The notes under the pieces: model-generated | Database searches by the model: none | What the model saw: the letters and a program-made list of their open reading frames with translations, nothing else | Told to the model about the DNA's origin: nothing | DNA from: Planctomycetaceae bacterium | GTDB lineage: Bacteria > Planctomycetota > Planctomycetia > Pirellulales > Pirellulaceae | Length of the DNA: 41,891 nt | Reading direction: 5' to 3' | NCBI GenBank assembly: GCA_021298315.1 | Contig: JAJTFC010000046.1 | Location: forward strand, 1 to 41,891 | Translations under genes and position numbers: made by a program | Shown here: positions 6,448-14,238 of the stretch, piece after piece | Position numbering within the stretch: position 1 is the stretch's first letter | How the letters are laid out: every line of letters begins with the position of its first letter

Positions 6448-6524
6448 TTGACCTTGTTGACAGTTGAGGTTGTTGACGAGGTTGACAGGTTGGGCGGTTT
6501 GACCATCCCGGTCGATGAGGTCAA
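6448..6524. repeat. TTGAC array (array 3)
   Basis: TTGAC begins at 6448, 6457, 6473, 6482 and 6499, with a near-match TTGAG at 6464, and an inverted GTCAA at 6520. Spacing is 9 bp within pairs and 16-17 bp between pairs. It is the same word and phasing as the arrays at 3761 and 5974, and lies about 450 bp upstream of the MoxR gene. Confidence 0.7.
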
Positions 6525-6969
6525 CAGTGTCACCTCTGCGACGAGTCTCCACGTTTTTGGCCTTTAATGGAAAAAAAGGGCATTCTTTGAGATTATTGCG
6601 TCATCTTTCAAGGGGCAAGGCATCTAGGTAGTTAGACCCATACGAACGTTTACTCTATCTAGGATTGGCCAATAGGTTGATTCAAGGCGTGCCCTTGTTT
6701 CTGTCCAAACTCTCTCAAAGGATCCCCGCTAAAGTCCCCCTTAAACCGATCGGTCGAAGGTAGCGCATCGACATCGCGTGCTACCGACATGCAGGATCGA
6801 TGGGCCTGAAAACCCAAGCAGCCAGCTAGGGCCAGCCTGGCTTGCCAAGCTACAGAACCTTTTTTTCTTGATTCAATTCAATGGTTATCAAGCCCCAACT
6901 GGGATTTGGTAAAATCTGCCGCTAGTCTACAGCCCGTAGAGACCAAATCAAATCCAAGCTGAGCCATCT

Positions 6970-8028
6970 ATGAATGAATCGCAACCATCGTCGCAATCCA
7001 ATACGGGCGTAACTGCACACGGAGATGCTCAGGCCGTCGAAAAACTTCGCGAGGCATCGATCCGATTAAAAGCCGAGATAGGCAAAGTCGTTATAGGTCA
7101 GGATCAGGTGATCGATAGTTTGCTCGTCGCATTGCTCAGCCGCGGCCATGCACTATTGATCGGGGTTCCTGGTGTTGGAAAAACCCTGATGGCAAGAAGC
7201 TTGGCCCGGGCTTTGGATATGGAGTACCGCCGCATACAGTTCACCCCGGACTTGATGCCCTCGGACATCACTGGTACCGACATCATTATCGAGGAGCCGG
7301 AGACAAACCGTCGGAGATTGGAATTCCAACGCGGTCCCTTGTTCACCAACTTTTTATTAGCGGATGAAATCAATCGAGCACCGCCGAAAACCCAATCTGC
7401 GTTATTGCAGGCGATGCAGGAGCAAGAGGTCTCTGTCGGGAGACACACTTATTCGTTGTCTCCCCCGTTCTTCGTCGTGGCCACCCAAAATCCGGTCGAG
7501 CAAGAGGGGACTTACCCTTTACCTGAGGCTCAGTTGGATCGTTTTATGTTGAATATCCCGGTAGGCTATCCTACGCCTCAGCAAGAGGCTGACATTGTCA
7601 AGAGCACGACCACCAATACAAAGGTCGAGCTACAACCTATCCTTTCGTCCGCCGAAGTTCTGCGACTGCAGGAACTTGTGCGCGGTGTCCCCGTGGCCAA
7701 CGATGTTGTCGATTACGCAGTGGCACTAGCAAACTGTTCTCGGCCTACATCCAACGCACAGAAAAATAGTTTCGGGGATAAACAAGCAAACGAAATCCAA
7801 AAATACATCCGATACGGGGCAAGCCCTCGGGCGTCTCAGTATCTGATTCTCGGTGCCAAGGCGTTGGCGATCCTCAAGGGTCGATTCCACGTCGATTTCG
7901 AGGATGTAAAGTCGATTGCCTCGTCCGTGCTCAGGCACCGATTGATTCTGAATTTTCATGCCAGGTCAGACGAGCTGGACTCTGACGAAATCATACGCCG
8001 AATCTTGACACAGGTGCGGATTAAATGA
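6970..8028 (+). CDS. MoxR-family AAA+ ATPase
   Basis: 352 residues, soluble. AAA+ features are in order: Walker A GVPGVGKT at 65-72, Walker B with LLADEINRAPPK at 129-140, sensor 1 ATQNP at 171-175, LDRF at 189-192, and the sensor 2 region GASPRA at 283-288. MoxR ATPases act as ATP-driven chaperones that insert or activate targets together with VWA-domain proteins, and the next four genes supply exactly such partners. The downstream DUF58 gene overlaps this stop by 4 bp (ATGA), showing tight coupling. No strong ribosome binding site precedes the ATG, which is common in planctomycetes. Family assignment is firm; the client is unknown. Confidence 0.95.
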   Translation: MNESQPSSQSNTGVTAHGDAQAVEKLREASIRLKAEIGKVVIGQDQVIDSLLVALLSRGHALLIGVPGVGKTLMARSLARALDMEYRRIQFTPDLMPSDITGTDIIIEEPETNRRRLEFQRGPLFTNFLLADEINRAPPKTQSALLQAMQEQEVSVGRHTYSLSPPFFVVATQNPVEQEGTYPLPEAQLDRFMLNIPVGYPTPQQEADIVKSTTTNTKVELQPILSSAEVLRLQELVRGVPVANDVVDYAVALANCSRPTSNAQKNSFGDKQANEIQKYIRYGASPRASQYLILGAKALAILKGRFHVDFEDVKSIASSVLRHRLILNFHARSDELDSDEIIRRILTQVRIK

Positions 8029-8930
8029 CTGCCGCTGTGGTTAAGATTGCTGATCTGGTCTCCCCTAAGATTATCTCGTCGGTTCAGGACTTGGATCTGG
8101 TGGCTCGCTGGGTTGTTGAAGGTTTCATCAACGGACTGCACCGAAGTCCTTTCATCGGCTTTTCTGTCGATTTCGCTTCGCATCGCGAGTACATCGCTGG
8201 AGATGATCTGAGGCATCTGAATTGGAAGATATATGGCCGACACGATCGCTTGTACATCAAGCAGTACGATGCGGACACCAATGTTGATGTGCATTTGGTG
8301 GTGGATATCAGTGGCTCGATGAGCATCGGGGACGGATCGCAAAACAAACTTCGTTATGCCGTTGTCTTGGCGGCCAGTCTAGGCCATCTTGCCTCGCGGC
8401 AACGGGATGCCGTTGGATTGACTCTCTTTGCCGACACGATTATCGAAAAATTCAATGCGCGTGGCACTTCGGATCATCTCCTACAAATCCTCAACGCTCT
8501 TGCTCAGCCTCGCGGTAATCCGAAAGCCCAAGAGCCTACGGTTCTTCACGAGGCTGCCGAGATGATTCCAAGGCGTGGGCTCGTCGTTCTTATCAGCGAC
8601 TTGTATTACGATTCCCCTGAATTGCTAGAAGCCTTGGATCATTTTCGACACTTCGGTCACGACGTGTTGGTCTTTCATGTCCTTGCACCCATTGAAAAAT
8701 CGATGCCCATCGATGGGTCGGTCAAAATCGTCGATGCAGAAACAGGCGAGGAGATCGAGACGCTGGCTCATGAAATTCGAGATAGCTATTCGCAAGCGGT
8801 CCATCGATGGATCGATGAGACCCACAAAGAGTGCTTAGCTCGTGATATCGACTACGTCTGTATAACGACGGACAGTCCTGTGGAATCTGCATTGTTGGAT
8901 TATTTCGTCAAGCGATCGCAGTTGTACTAG
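8025..8930 (+). CDS. DUF58 domain protein
   Basis: 301 residues. The DUF58 signature REYIAGDDLRHLNWKIYGR then DRLYIKQYDA occupies residues about 54-82. It is followed by a VWA-like fold with an intact metal-ion site motif DISGSMS at 94-100. No membrane segment is visible, so it should be cytoplasmic. DUF58 proteins nearly always sit directly after MoxR and are thought to link the ATPase to VWA partners. The ATG overlaps the moxR-like stop, and the next gene starts 12 bp after this stop. Confidence 0.93.
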   Translation: MTAAVVKIADLVSPKIISSVQDLDLVARWVVEGFINGLHRSPFIGFSVDFASHREYIAGDDLRHLNWKIYGRHDRLYIKQYDADTNVDVHLVVDISGSMSIGDGSQNKLRYAVVLAASLGHLASRQRDAVGLTLFADTIIEKFNARGTSDHLLQILNALAQPRGNPKAQEPTVLHEAAEMIPRRGLVVLISDLYYDSPELLEALDHFRHFGHDVLVFHVLAPIEKSMPIDGSVKIVDAETGEEIETLAHEIRDSYSQAVHRWIDETHKECLARDIDYVCITTDSPVESALLDYFVKRSQLY

Positions 8931-8942
8931 GTTTAGGTCTCC

Positions 8943-10913
8943 ATGCCCACGATTCAATTCATCTATCCCGGATTTCTATTGGCATCGTTGGTCATGGCGA
9001 TTCCGATCATCATCCACCTGTTGTTTAGGCAACGCGCGCGAAAGGTTCCGATTGGCTCGATTCGGTTTCTAGTACCGGTGGTCAAAGAGCATCGCCGTAG
9101 GCGCAAGGTCAAGCAGTGGTTGCTCTTGGCCCTTCGGATGCTTGGGATGCTATTTCTGACATTCCTGTTTTGTCGTCCTTACTTGAACCGTTCAGAGCTT
9201 TTGGGTTTGCAACAAGAGGTCATTCTGTTGATCGATAAATCTGTCAGCATGCAGGCGGTGGATTCCAGGGGGGACTCGTCGATGGCTCAAGCGATCGAGC
9301 GGTCCAAAAAAGAACTGGCTCGATTGGACGATAACGCGATTGTTCATTTGGCGACTTTTGATTCGACCGGAATCGAAGAACTCCCGGTTGAAAAGCTGCC
9401 TCTAATCACACCGACCCAAGCGGCCACCGATTATGGGCTTGCGTTTTCGTGGGCGACAGACATTTTTGCAGCATCCAAACGGGCATCCAAAAAGATCATC
9501 CTTTTGACCGACTTGCAACAAAGCGGCCTGCAGAGGACTGCGATCAAACCGTTGCCAAGGGGTGTTGAGTTGGTATTGCATGAGCTCGGGGATCCATTGG
9601 CTCGGAACATTACGATTGAATCGGCGGACGCGACCCAAACGGAAATCCGGCCCCAGGGCCAGATCAAGATCCGCGTCAACCTGAGAAATCATAGCCCTTT
9701 GGTCGTACGTGATTTGATCGTGCGATGCGACGTTGATCACGAAACGACCAAGGATCATTACACGCAGGAATTGGCCACCGAAATCCCTGTGCTTGGTCGG
9801 ACAACTTTAGAGTTCTCGCTACCGATCCAAACAGATGGACTTTACAAGGGCAAGGTTTCGATCGACACCGATGATGCTTTGAGAATCGACGATACCCGAT
9901 GGATCGCATTCGAGGCACGTCGGCCAGACCGTGTTCTGCTCGTGGATGGACAAGAGGGGCGATCTGTTTACGCGAATGAAACCTATTACCTCGAAACTGC
10001 GTTGCGATTGCAAATGACGGAGTTTGATGGGCCGGTTCGTTCGTTCGAGCCTGAGCGGATCGCTTGGGAATCGGGAAAGGGATTTCCAAGGCTCGATGGA
10101 TATCGCGCGGTTGTCTTGGCCAATGTCAGGCAGCTAACAGAACAGGATGCCCAACGCATGGAGAGTTATCTGCGGGATGGGGGTAGTTTATTGGTATTCG
10201 CGGGCGATCAAGTTAGGCCTGAGTCGCTCAAGGAGTTTGAGAGAGCTGGGCTATTGCCGGGAATTCTCAGACAGTCTGCTATCTCTGGCCGATTTCGCAT
10301 TGCGCGTTGGGATAATGAACATCCAGCCCTCGAATGTTTCAACGATCCTCAGCAAGGGGATTTGCGTCGGATCGATATCCGTAAACTTCTGCCGCTAGAA
10401 TCGCTCGCTCCAAACGCAACGTCTCTGCTTAGCACGACAGACAATACCATCGCCGCTGAACTCCAATTCGGGAAAGGTAGAAGCGTGTACATTGGGTTCT
10501 CCGCCGATCGCGATTGGACCACCTTACCCCAGTCTCCTATGTACGTTCCTTTGATGCGACAAATGCTCGCCTATTTGACGCATCAGCTTTCGGAACGATC
10601 GGCCGTGACGAGTGAAACGATCAGCAAGAAAGGGCAGTCGGCAGGTATTGTTCCGAAAGCGGATAAGCCAGGGGAATGGTTGGTTGCGAATATCGACCCA
10701 CGGGAGTCTGAGCTTCGGCGAATCCAAGCCGATGAAATGGTGAAGATCACCGGTGCGGAGTCGATCGAATCTGCGGATCGCGCTACGGCACTCGAAGCGA
10801 TCGAAATCCCGGCAGACGCGACTCGACCAGACGAGTTATGGACGATCGTAGCTTGGTTGCTATTCGCAATCCTTGCGGCAGAGTTACTTTTGTCAGGGAG
10901 AATTCACGCATGA
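8943..10913 (+). CDS. BatA/VWA-domain membrane protein
   Basis: 656 residues. A BatA-type N-terminus has two membrane helices (about 7-27 and 58-78) with the typical PIIIHLLFRQRARKVPIGSI and FCRPYL pieces. A VWA domain follows with metal-site motif DKSVS at 98-102. The middle has an Ig-like region, then a glutamine-amidotransferase-like fold (RVLLVDGQEG..., GYRAVVLANV..., GGSLLVFAGDQV). A last membrane helix is near residues 632-650. The large middle part therefore probably faces the periplasm, anchored at both ends. In the Bat/MoxR systems such proteins are the membrane partners of the ATPase. The substrate is not evident. Confidence 0.9.
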   Translation: MPTIQFIYPGFLLASLVMAIPIIIHLLFRQRARKVPIGSIRFLVPVVKEHRRRRKVKQWLLLALRMLGMLFLTFLFCRPYLNRSELLGLQQEVILLIDKSVSMQAVDSRGDSSMAQAIERSKKELARLDDNAIVHLATFDSTGIEELPVEKLPLITPTQAATDYGLAFSWATDIFAASKRASKKIILLTDLQQSGLQRTAIKPLPRGVELVLHELGDPLARNITIESADATQTEIRPQGQIKIRVNLRNHSPLVVRDLIVRCDVDHETTKDHYTQELATEIPVLGRTTLEFSLPIQTDGLYKGKVSIDTDDALRIDDTRWIAFEARRPDRVLLVDGQEGRSVYANETYYLETALRLQMTEFDGPVRSFEPERIAWESGKGFPRLDGYRAVVLANVRQLTEQDAQRMESYLRDGGSLLVFAGDQVRPESLKEFERAGLLPGILRQSAISGRFRIARWDNEHPALECFNDPQQGDLRRIDIRKLLPLESLAPNATSLLSTTDNTIAAELQFGKGRSVYIGFSADRDWTTLPQSPMYVPLMRQMLAYLTHQLSERSAVTSETISKKGQSAGIVPKADKPGEWLVANIDPRESELRRIQADEMVKITGAESIESADRATALEAIEIPADATRPDELWTIVAWLLFAILAAELLLSGRIHA

Positions 10914-10932
10914 ATCGATTAAGGACTCAACC

Positions 10933-13900
10933 ATGTCGAGACTAGGAACTCCGACCGGCACCTTGGAATTAAGAAAAAAGCTGGCTCGGGCACAGCAGAA
11001 TCAAATCTCGAATCGATTTGGGATGGGGATCGGGGCCTTGGTGATTTTTTCTATAGTAGCCCTGCTTGCGATCGCTACTGCGGATTGGATTTTTGAGCTG
11101 CCAACGGTCCTGCGAGCGCTTTGGCTTTTGCTCACGGTCGTATTGGCATGGATGGGACTTGGATATGCCTACAACCGGTGGATAAGGCTCTACTCGATTT
11201 CCGATGCAGCAGTGGATACCGAAAATCAACTCGCTCAATTCGGACAGCGTCTCCGGACGACGATCGACTATGAGCAAGGAGATTCGACACCCGCAAAAGC
11301 ATCCGCGTCGCTACTGGAGTCACTGCGACTGGATTCCTTGAGGCTTGCCAAGAAGGTGAATTGGGAAGCTGCCATCGATAGAAAACCTTTGACATGGATC
11401 CTGATAACAGCATCGAGTCTGATGTTCCTTACAGCGATGTTCTTGCTGCTATTTAAAGAGTTTCGTACGGCTATCGCTCGAAGTCTGTTGATTCCGTTCG
11501 AGTACACCACTGCGACTTACACCCCTGAATCCTCGACGATTCGGTTAGGAGAGAGTGTCGATGTCCAGGCGACCATCTATGGCCGTCCTGTCGAGTCGGC
11601 GAATATTCGCTACAGAGAAGCAGGCTCCAAGTCGGGATGGACTCTTGCCGAACTGTTACCAAGTCGCTTGTCAGAGATCCAGGGATCGGGGAATAAAGCA
11701 AAAATCGAAGGGGAAGTGTCTGCAACATTGAGCGGGCTTACGAAGGACACAGAGTTTGAGGTCCTTATCGGATCGCGAAGGTTGCCCTTGGGTCATGTGA
11801 CTGTATTGCAACCATTGACACTAGATCAAGTGCACTTGACGATCCTGTCGCCTGACTACACCAGGCTCAGTCCATGGGCTTCTGATTCGCTCGATTTGAC
11901 TGTCCCTGAAGGTTCATCGGTCGATTTGGATTTGACGTTCAATCGGGCCTTATCCAACATCGAACTTGTACCACAGACAAATCTCCAGGACACCATCGTG
12001 CGGGCCTCGCAGTCCGATTCGATTCCATTGAGTTCATCCGAAAACCGCGCAACAGGATCGCTTGGGGAACTACGTAAAAATGGGCTTTATTCGATCGAAG
12101 CTCGAACATCCGATGGGATAACGCTCGTCGACAAACAGTTGAATATTCGTGTGAAGCCGGATTTGAAACCGAGGGTGCGGTTCGTCGAGCCCCAGGATAA
12201 ATTGACCGTTGCGGCCAATGCCCAGGTGCCGATGGTTGTCGAAGCAGAAGACGACTATGGATTGTATCGAGTAGGAGTTCTTTTTCAGATAGGTAGCGAG
12301 CCGATGCAGACGCTCGTTGAAGAGGATGCGCAAGGTTCTGCAGAGCCGCTGCGATTGGAGACAATGCTCCTGCTTGAGAAATACGCCTTAACGGCCAGCA
12401 AGGCGGTGACCTACTACGCATTTGCCGAGGACGAATACTTCGGGACACGAAGACGGACTTTAACACCGTTGCAGTTCATTGACATTCGCCCTGAGGAGTT
12501 GGACGCACAGAGCGAGCCGACGCAAGATGCGGCCGATGGCGATCCGTTGCTCAGCGACCTCAGCGAAGATATTGAGGAGTTGATCCAACGCCAGCGTCAA
12601 GAACTATCTCAAGCGTTTCAGTTGGGACAAAAGCAGGACTCTTACGAGGAATTCTCTCAGGATTTGGCTCAGTCGCAGCAGGAGGTTTTGGATTCGACCA
12701 ATGAACTCGCCAAAGAAATCGAGCAGTTTGGGTCCAAAGAGCCCGCACTGAGCCAGGCGGGTCGACACATGGAAAAAGCAGTTGAGAAGTTCGATGATTC
12801 AGATTTGCCTTCTGCAGTACCTTCCCAGCAAGAAGCCTTATCGAACCTGATTCGAGCCAGGGAAGAGATTCGTAAGCAATTGAGGCAGGCAAACGGGGCA
12901 TCGAAGGGTCAAGACCGCCCATCGGAACGAAACCAACAACAAAATCCTCGAAAACCGAAAAAGCAACAGACCGATAAGCAGGAACGACTTGCTCAAGCCA
13001 GGAGGCAGATCGAGGAGTTGGCTCAAAGGGAGAGAGAATGGAGCAAGCAGGTTCAAGAGTTTCGCCCCAAACCATTACCTTCGGAACTGCCGCAAGAGGG
13101 TGCGAGCAGTAAGGATGAAAAGCCCGCTCCGAGTGCTGCTGACATTAATGCAACGCAGAAGCAAATCAAGTCAGAGCTTGAAGGTGTTCAAAAAGAATTA
13201 GAGAGCATCCAATGCGCCGGTGGTGGAGTCAGCCAACACTTGGATCAAGCTTCGGATACCATGCAAAGAGGGGCAGATCGTTTCAATGCTAACGAACTGC
13301 CAGAGGCTTCGAAAAATGGGCAACGGGCAGCCGACCAATTAGAGGCCCTATCGTCCCATCTTGGTGCAATGAATTCACGCGATTTTGGTGAACGCTTAGA
13401 GCAAGCACAGAGATCCGCAGAGCAAATTGCAGAACAGCAAAAGGCGATTGCACAGAAGATGCAAGGTTCCGAGACAACCAAAGGGACGAATCCAACGAGC
13501 AAGGACCCTCAACAGGAGGGGGCAAGCAGCGATCAAGGCACAAGTATTGCCCAGAAACAAGCTCAAGAACAAGCTCAGCAACAAGAGGAATTAGCAACCG
13601 AAGCTCAAATGCTTGCGGAACTCATCAAGAGTCTTCAGAGGGATGCAGGGCGAGAGTCCGGAGAGGTTCAGCAGAGGCTCGATCAGGCCAATACCGAGAC
13701 CCCTCCAAGGGAGATCGCCTCAGGGATGACCGATGCGGCGAGATCCATGCGTTCGGGCCGGGGTGCGGCAGCAAAACAGCAAGCCGATGGGGTAGTCGAT
13801 CAATTGCAGAAGCTTGTAAAATCCCTGGAAGCCACACGCAAGGAGTACTCCCAACCCCAGCTAAAGGAGATGATGGCTCTGGAGGAGCAACTCGCAAAGC

Positions 13901-14229
13901 TTCAAGAGGAGATCAAGCAGAGTGAGTCCCAGAACGATGCCTTTGGAGATATTCAGGAGAAATCGAAAAAGCTCGAGTCGCGACTCCAGCGGCTTGCATC
14001 AAGAGACAAGAAACTTGCCGAGGCGCTCAAGCAAGACGCAAAGGATTTCCAGGGATGGAGTGTCCTAGGGGATTATCCGCGATTGCGGAAAGTGACCCAG
14101 GCACTTCAGACAAGGATACAAGAGGAGATCTTGGAGAGCTCTGTGATGGATGCAGACCCGATGGTTCCATCGGCGTACAAAGAACTGGTAGAGAAGTATT
14201 TCAAAGCCCTGTCGGACGATTTAAGGTAG
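10933..14229 (+). CDS. DUF4175-like membrane protein with giant Gln-rich coiled coil
   Basis: About 1,098 residues. I chose ATG 10933 (MSRLGTPTG) because the longer frame from 10873 would overlap the previous gene by 41 bp. Two membrane helices lie at about 33-80 and a third at about 155-180 (WILITASSLMFLTAMFLLLF). An Ig/beta-rich region follows, including KPRVRFVEPQDKLTV and EAEDDYGLYRVGVLF. From about residue 530 to 1,060 the sequence is an almost uninterrupted coiled coil very rich in Gln, Glu, Lys and Ala. This is the DUF4175-type arrangement found with MoxR/VWA genes in planctomycetes. A long scaffolding or tethering role in the periplasm is a reasonable inference; no enzymatic motif is visible. 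Confidence 0.85.
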   Translation: MSRLGTPTGTLELRKKLARAQQNQISNRFGMGIGALVIFSIVALLAIATADWIFELPTVLRALWLLLTVVLAWMGLGYAYNRWIRLYSISDAAVDTENQLAQFGQRLRTTIDYEQGDSTPAKASASLLESLRLDSLRLAKKVNWEAAIDRKPLTWILITASSLMFLTAMFLLLFKEFRTAIARSLLIPFEYTTATYTPESSTIRLGESVDVQATIYGRPVESANIRYREAGSKSGWTLAELLPSRLSEIQGSGNKAKIEGEVSATLSGLTKDTEFEVLIGSRRLPLGHVTVLQPLTLDQVHLTILSPDYTRLSPWASDSLDLTVPEGSSVDLDLTFNRALSNIELVPQTNLQDTIVRASQSDSIPLSSSENRATGSLGELRKNGLYSIEARTSDGITLVDKQLNIRVKPDLKPRVRFVEPQDKLTVAANAQVPMVVEAEDDYGLYRVGVLFQIGSEPMQTLVEEDAQGSAEPLRLETMLLLEKYALTASKAVTYYAFAEDEYFGTRRRTLTPLQFIDIRPEELDAQSEPTQDAADGDPLLSDLSEDIEELIQRQRQELSQAFQLGQKQDSYEEFSQDLAQSQQEVLDSTNELAKEIEQFGSKEPALSQAGRHMEKAVEKFDDSDLPSAVPSQQEALSNLIRAREEIRKQLRQANGASKGQDRPSERNQQQNPRKPKKQQTDKQERLAQARRQIEELAQREREWSKQVQEFRPKPLPSELPQEGASSKDEKPAPSAADINATQKQIKSELEGVQKELESIQCAGGGVSQHLDQASDTMQRGADRFNANELPEASKNGQRAADQLEALSSHLGAMNSRDFGERLEQAQRSAEQIAEQQKAIAQKMQGSETTKGTNPTSKDPQQEGASSDQGTSIAQKQAQEQAQQQEELATEAQMLAELIKSLQRDAGRESGEVQQRLDQANTETPPREIASGMTDAARSMRSGRGAAAKQQADGVVDQLQKLVKSLEATRKEYSQPQLKEMMALEEQLAKLQEEIKQSESQNDAFGDIQEKSKKLESRLQRLASRDKKLAEALKQDAKDFQGWSVLGDYPRLRKVTQALQTRIQEEILESSVMDADPMVPSAYKELVEKYFKALSDDLR

Positions 14230-14238
14230 GGTGATTCG

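Larger units (their letters stand above)
5887..6969. other. Long intergenic region upstream of the MoxR operon
   Basis: About 1.08 kb without a convincing gene. It contains two TTGAC arrays (listed separately). On the minus strand at about 6163-6385 an open frame reads CPRASILAGLIKFLAVGCG then LNDYSPLANIPDDFSEINES. It looks coding-like but has no start context, so I suspect an eroded or dispersed planctomycete element. A small hairpin TTCGCC-AAA-GGCGAA lies at 6296-6310. A T-run at about 6861-6867 after a GC-rich imperfect hairpin could be a terminator. The operon promoter is expected in the last 100 bp; TAAAAT at 6910-6915 is a possible -10 box without a good -35. Confidence 0.45.

Noticed and set aside
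3761-6524. TTGAC arrays as CRISPR
   Set aside because: Units are 5 bp words with 4-bp gaps, far too short for repeats and spacers, and no cas gene is present.
10873-10932. Start of the DUF4175-like gene at 10873
   Set aside because: It would overlap the preceding gene by 41 bp and add residues unlike the family; ATG 10933 is preferred.
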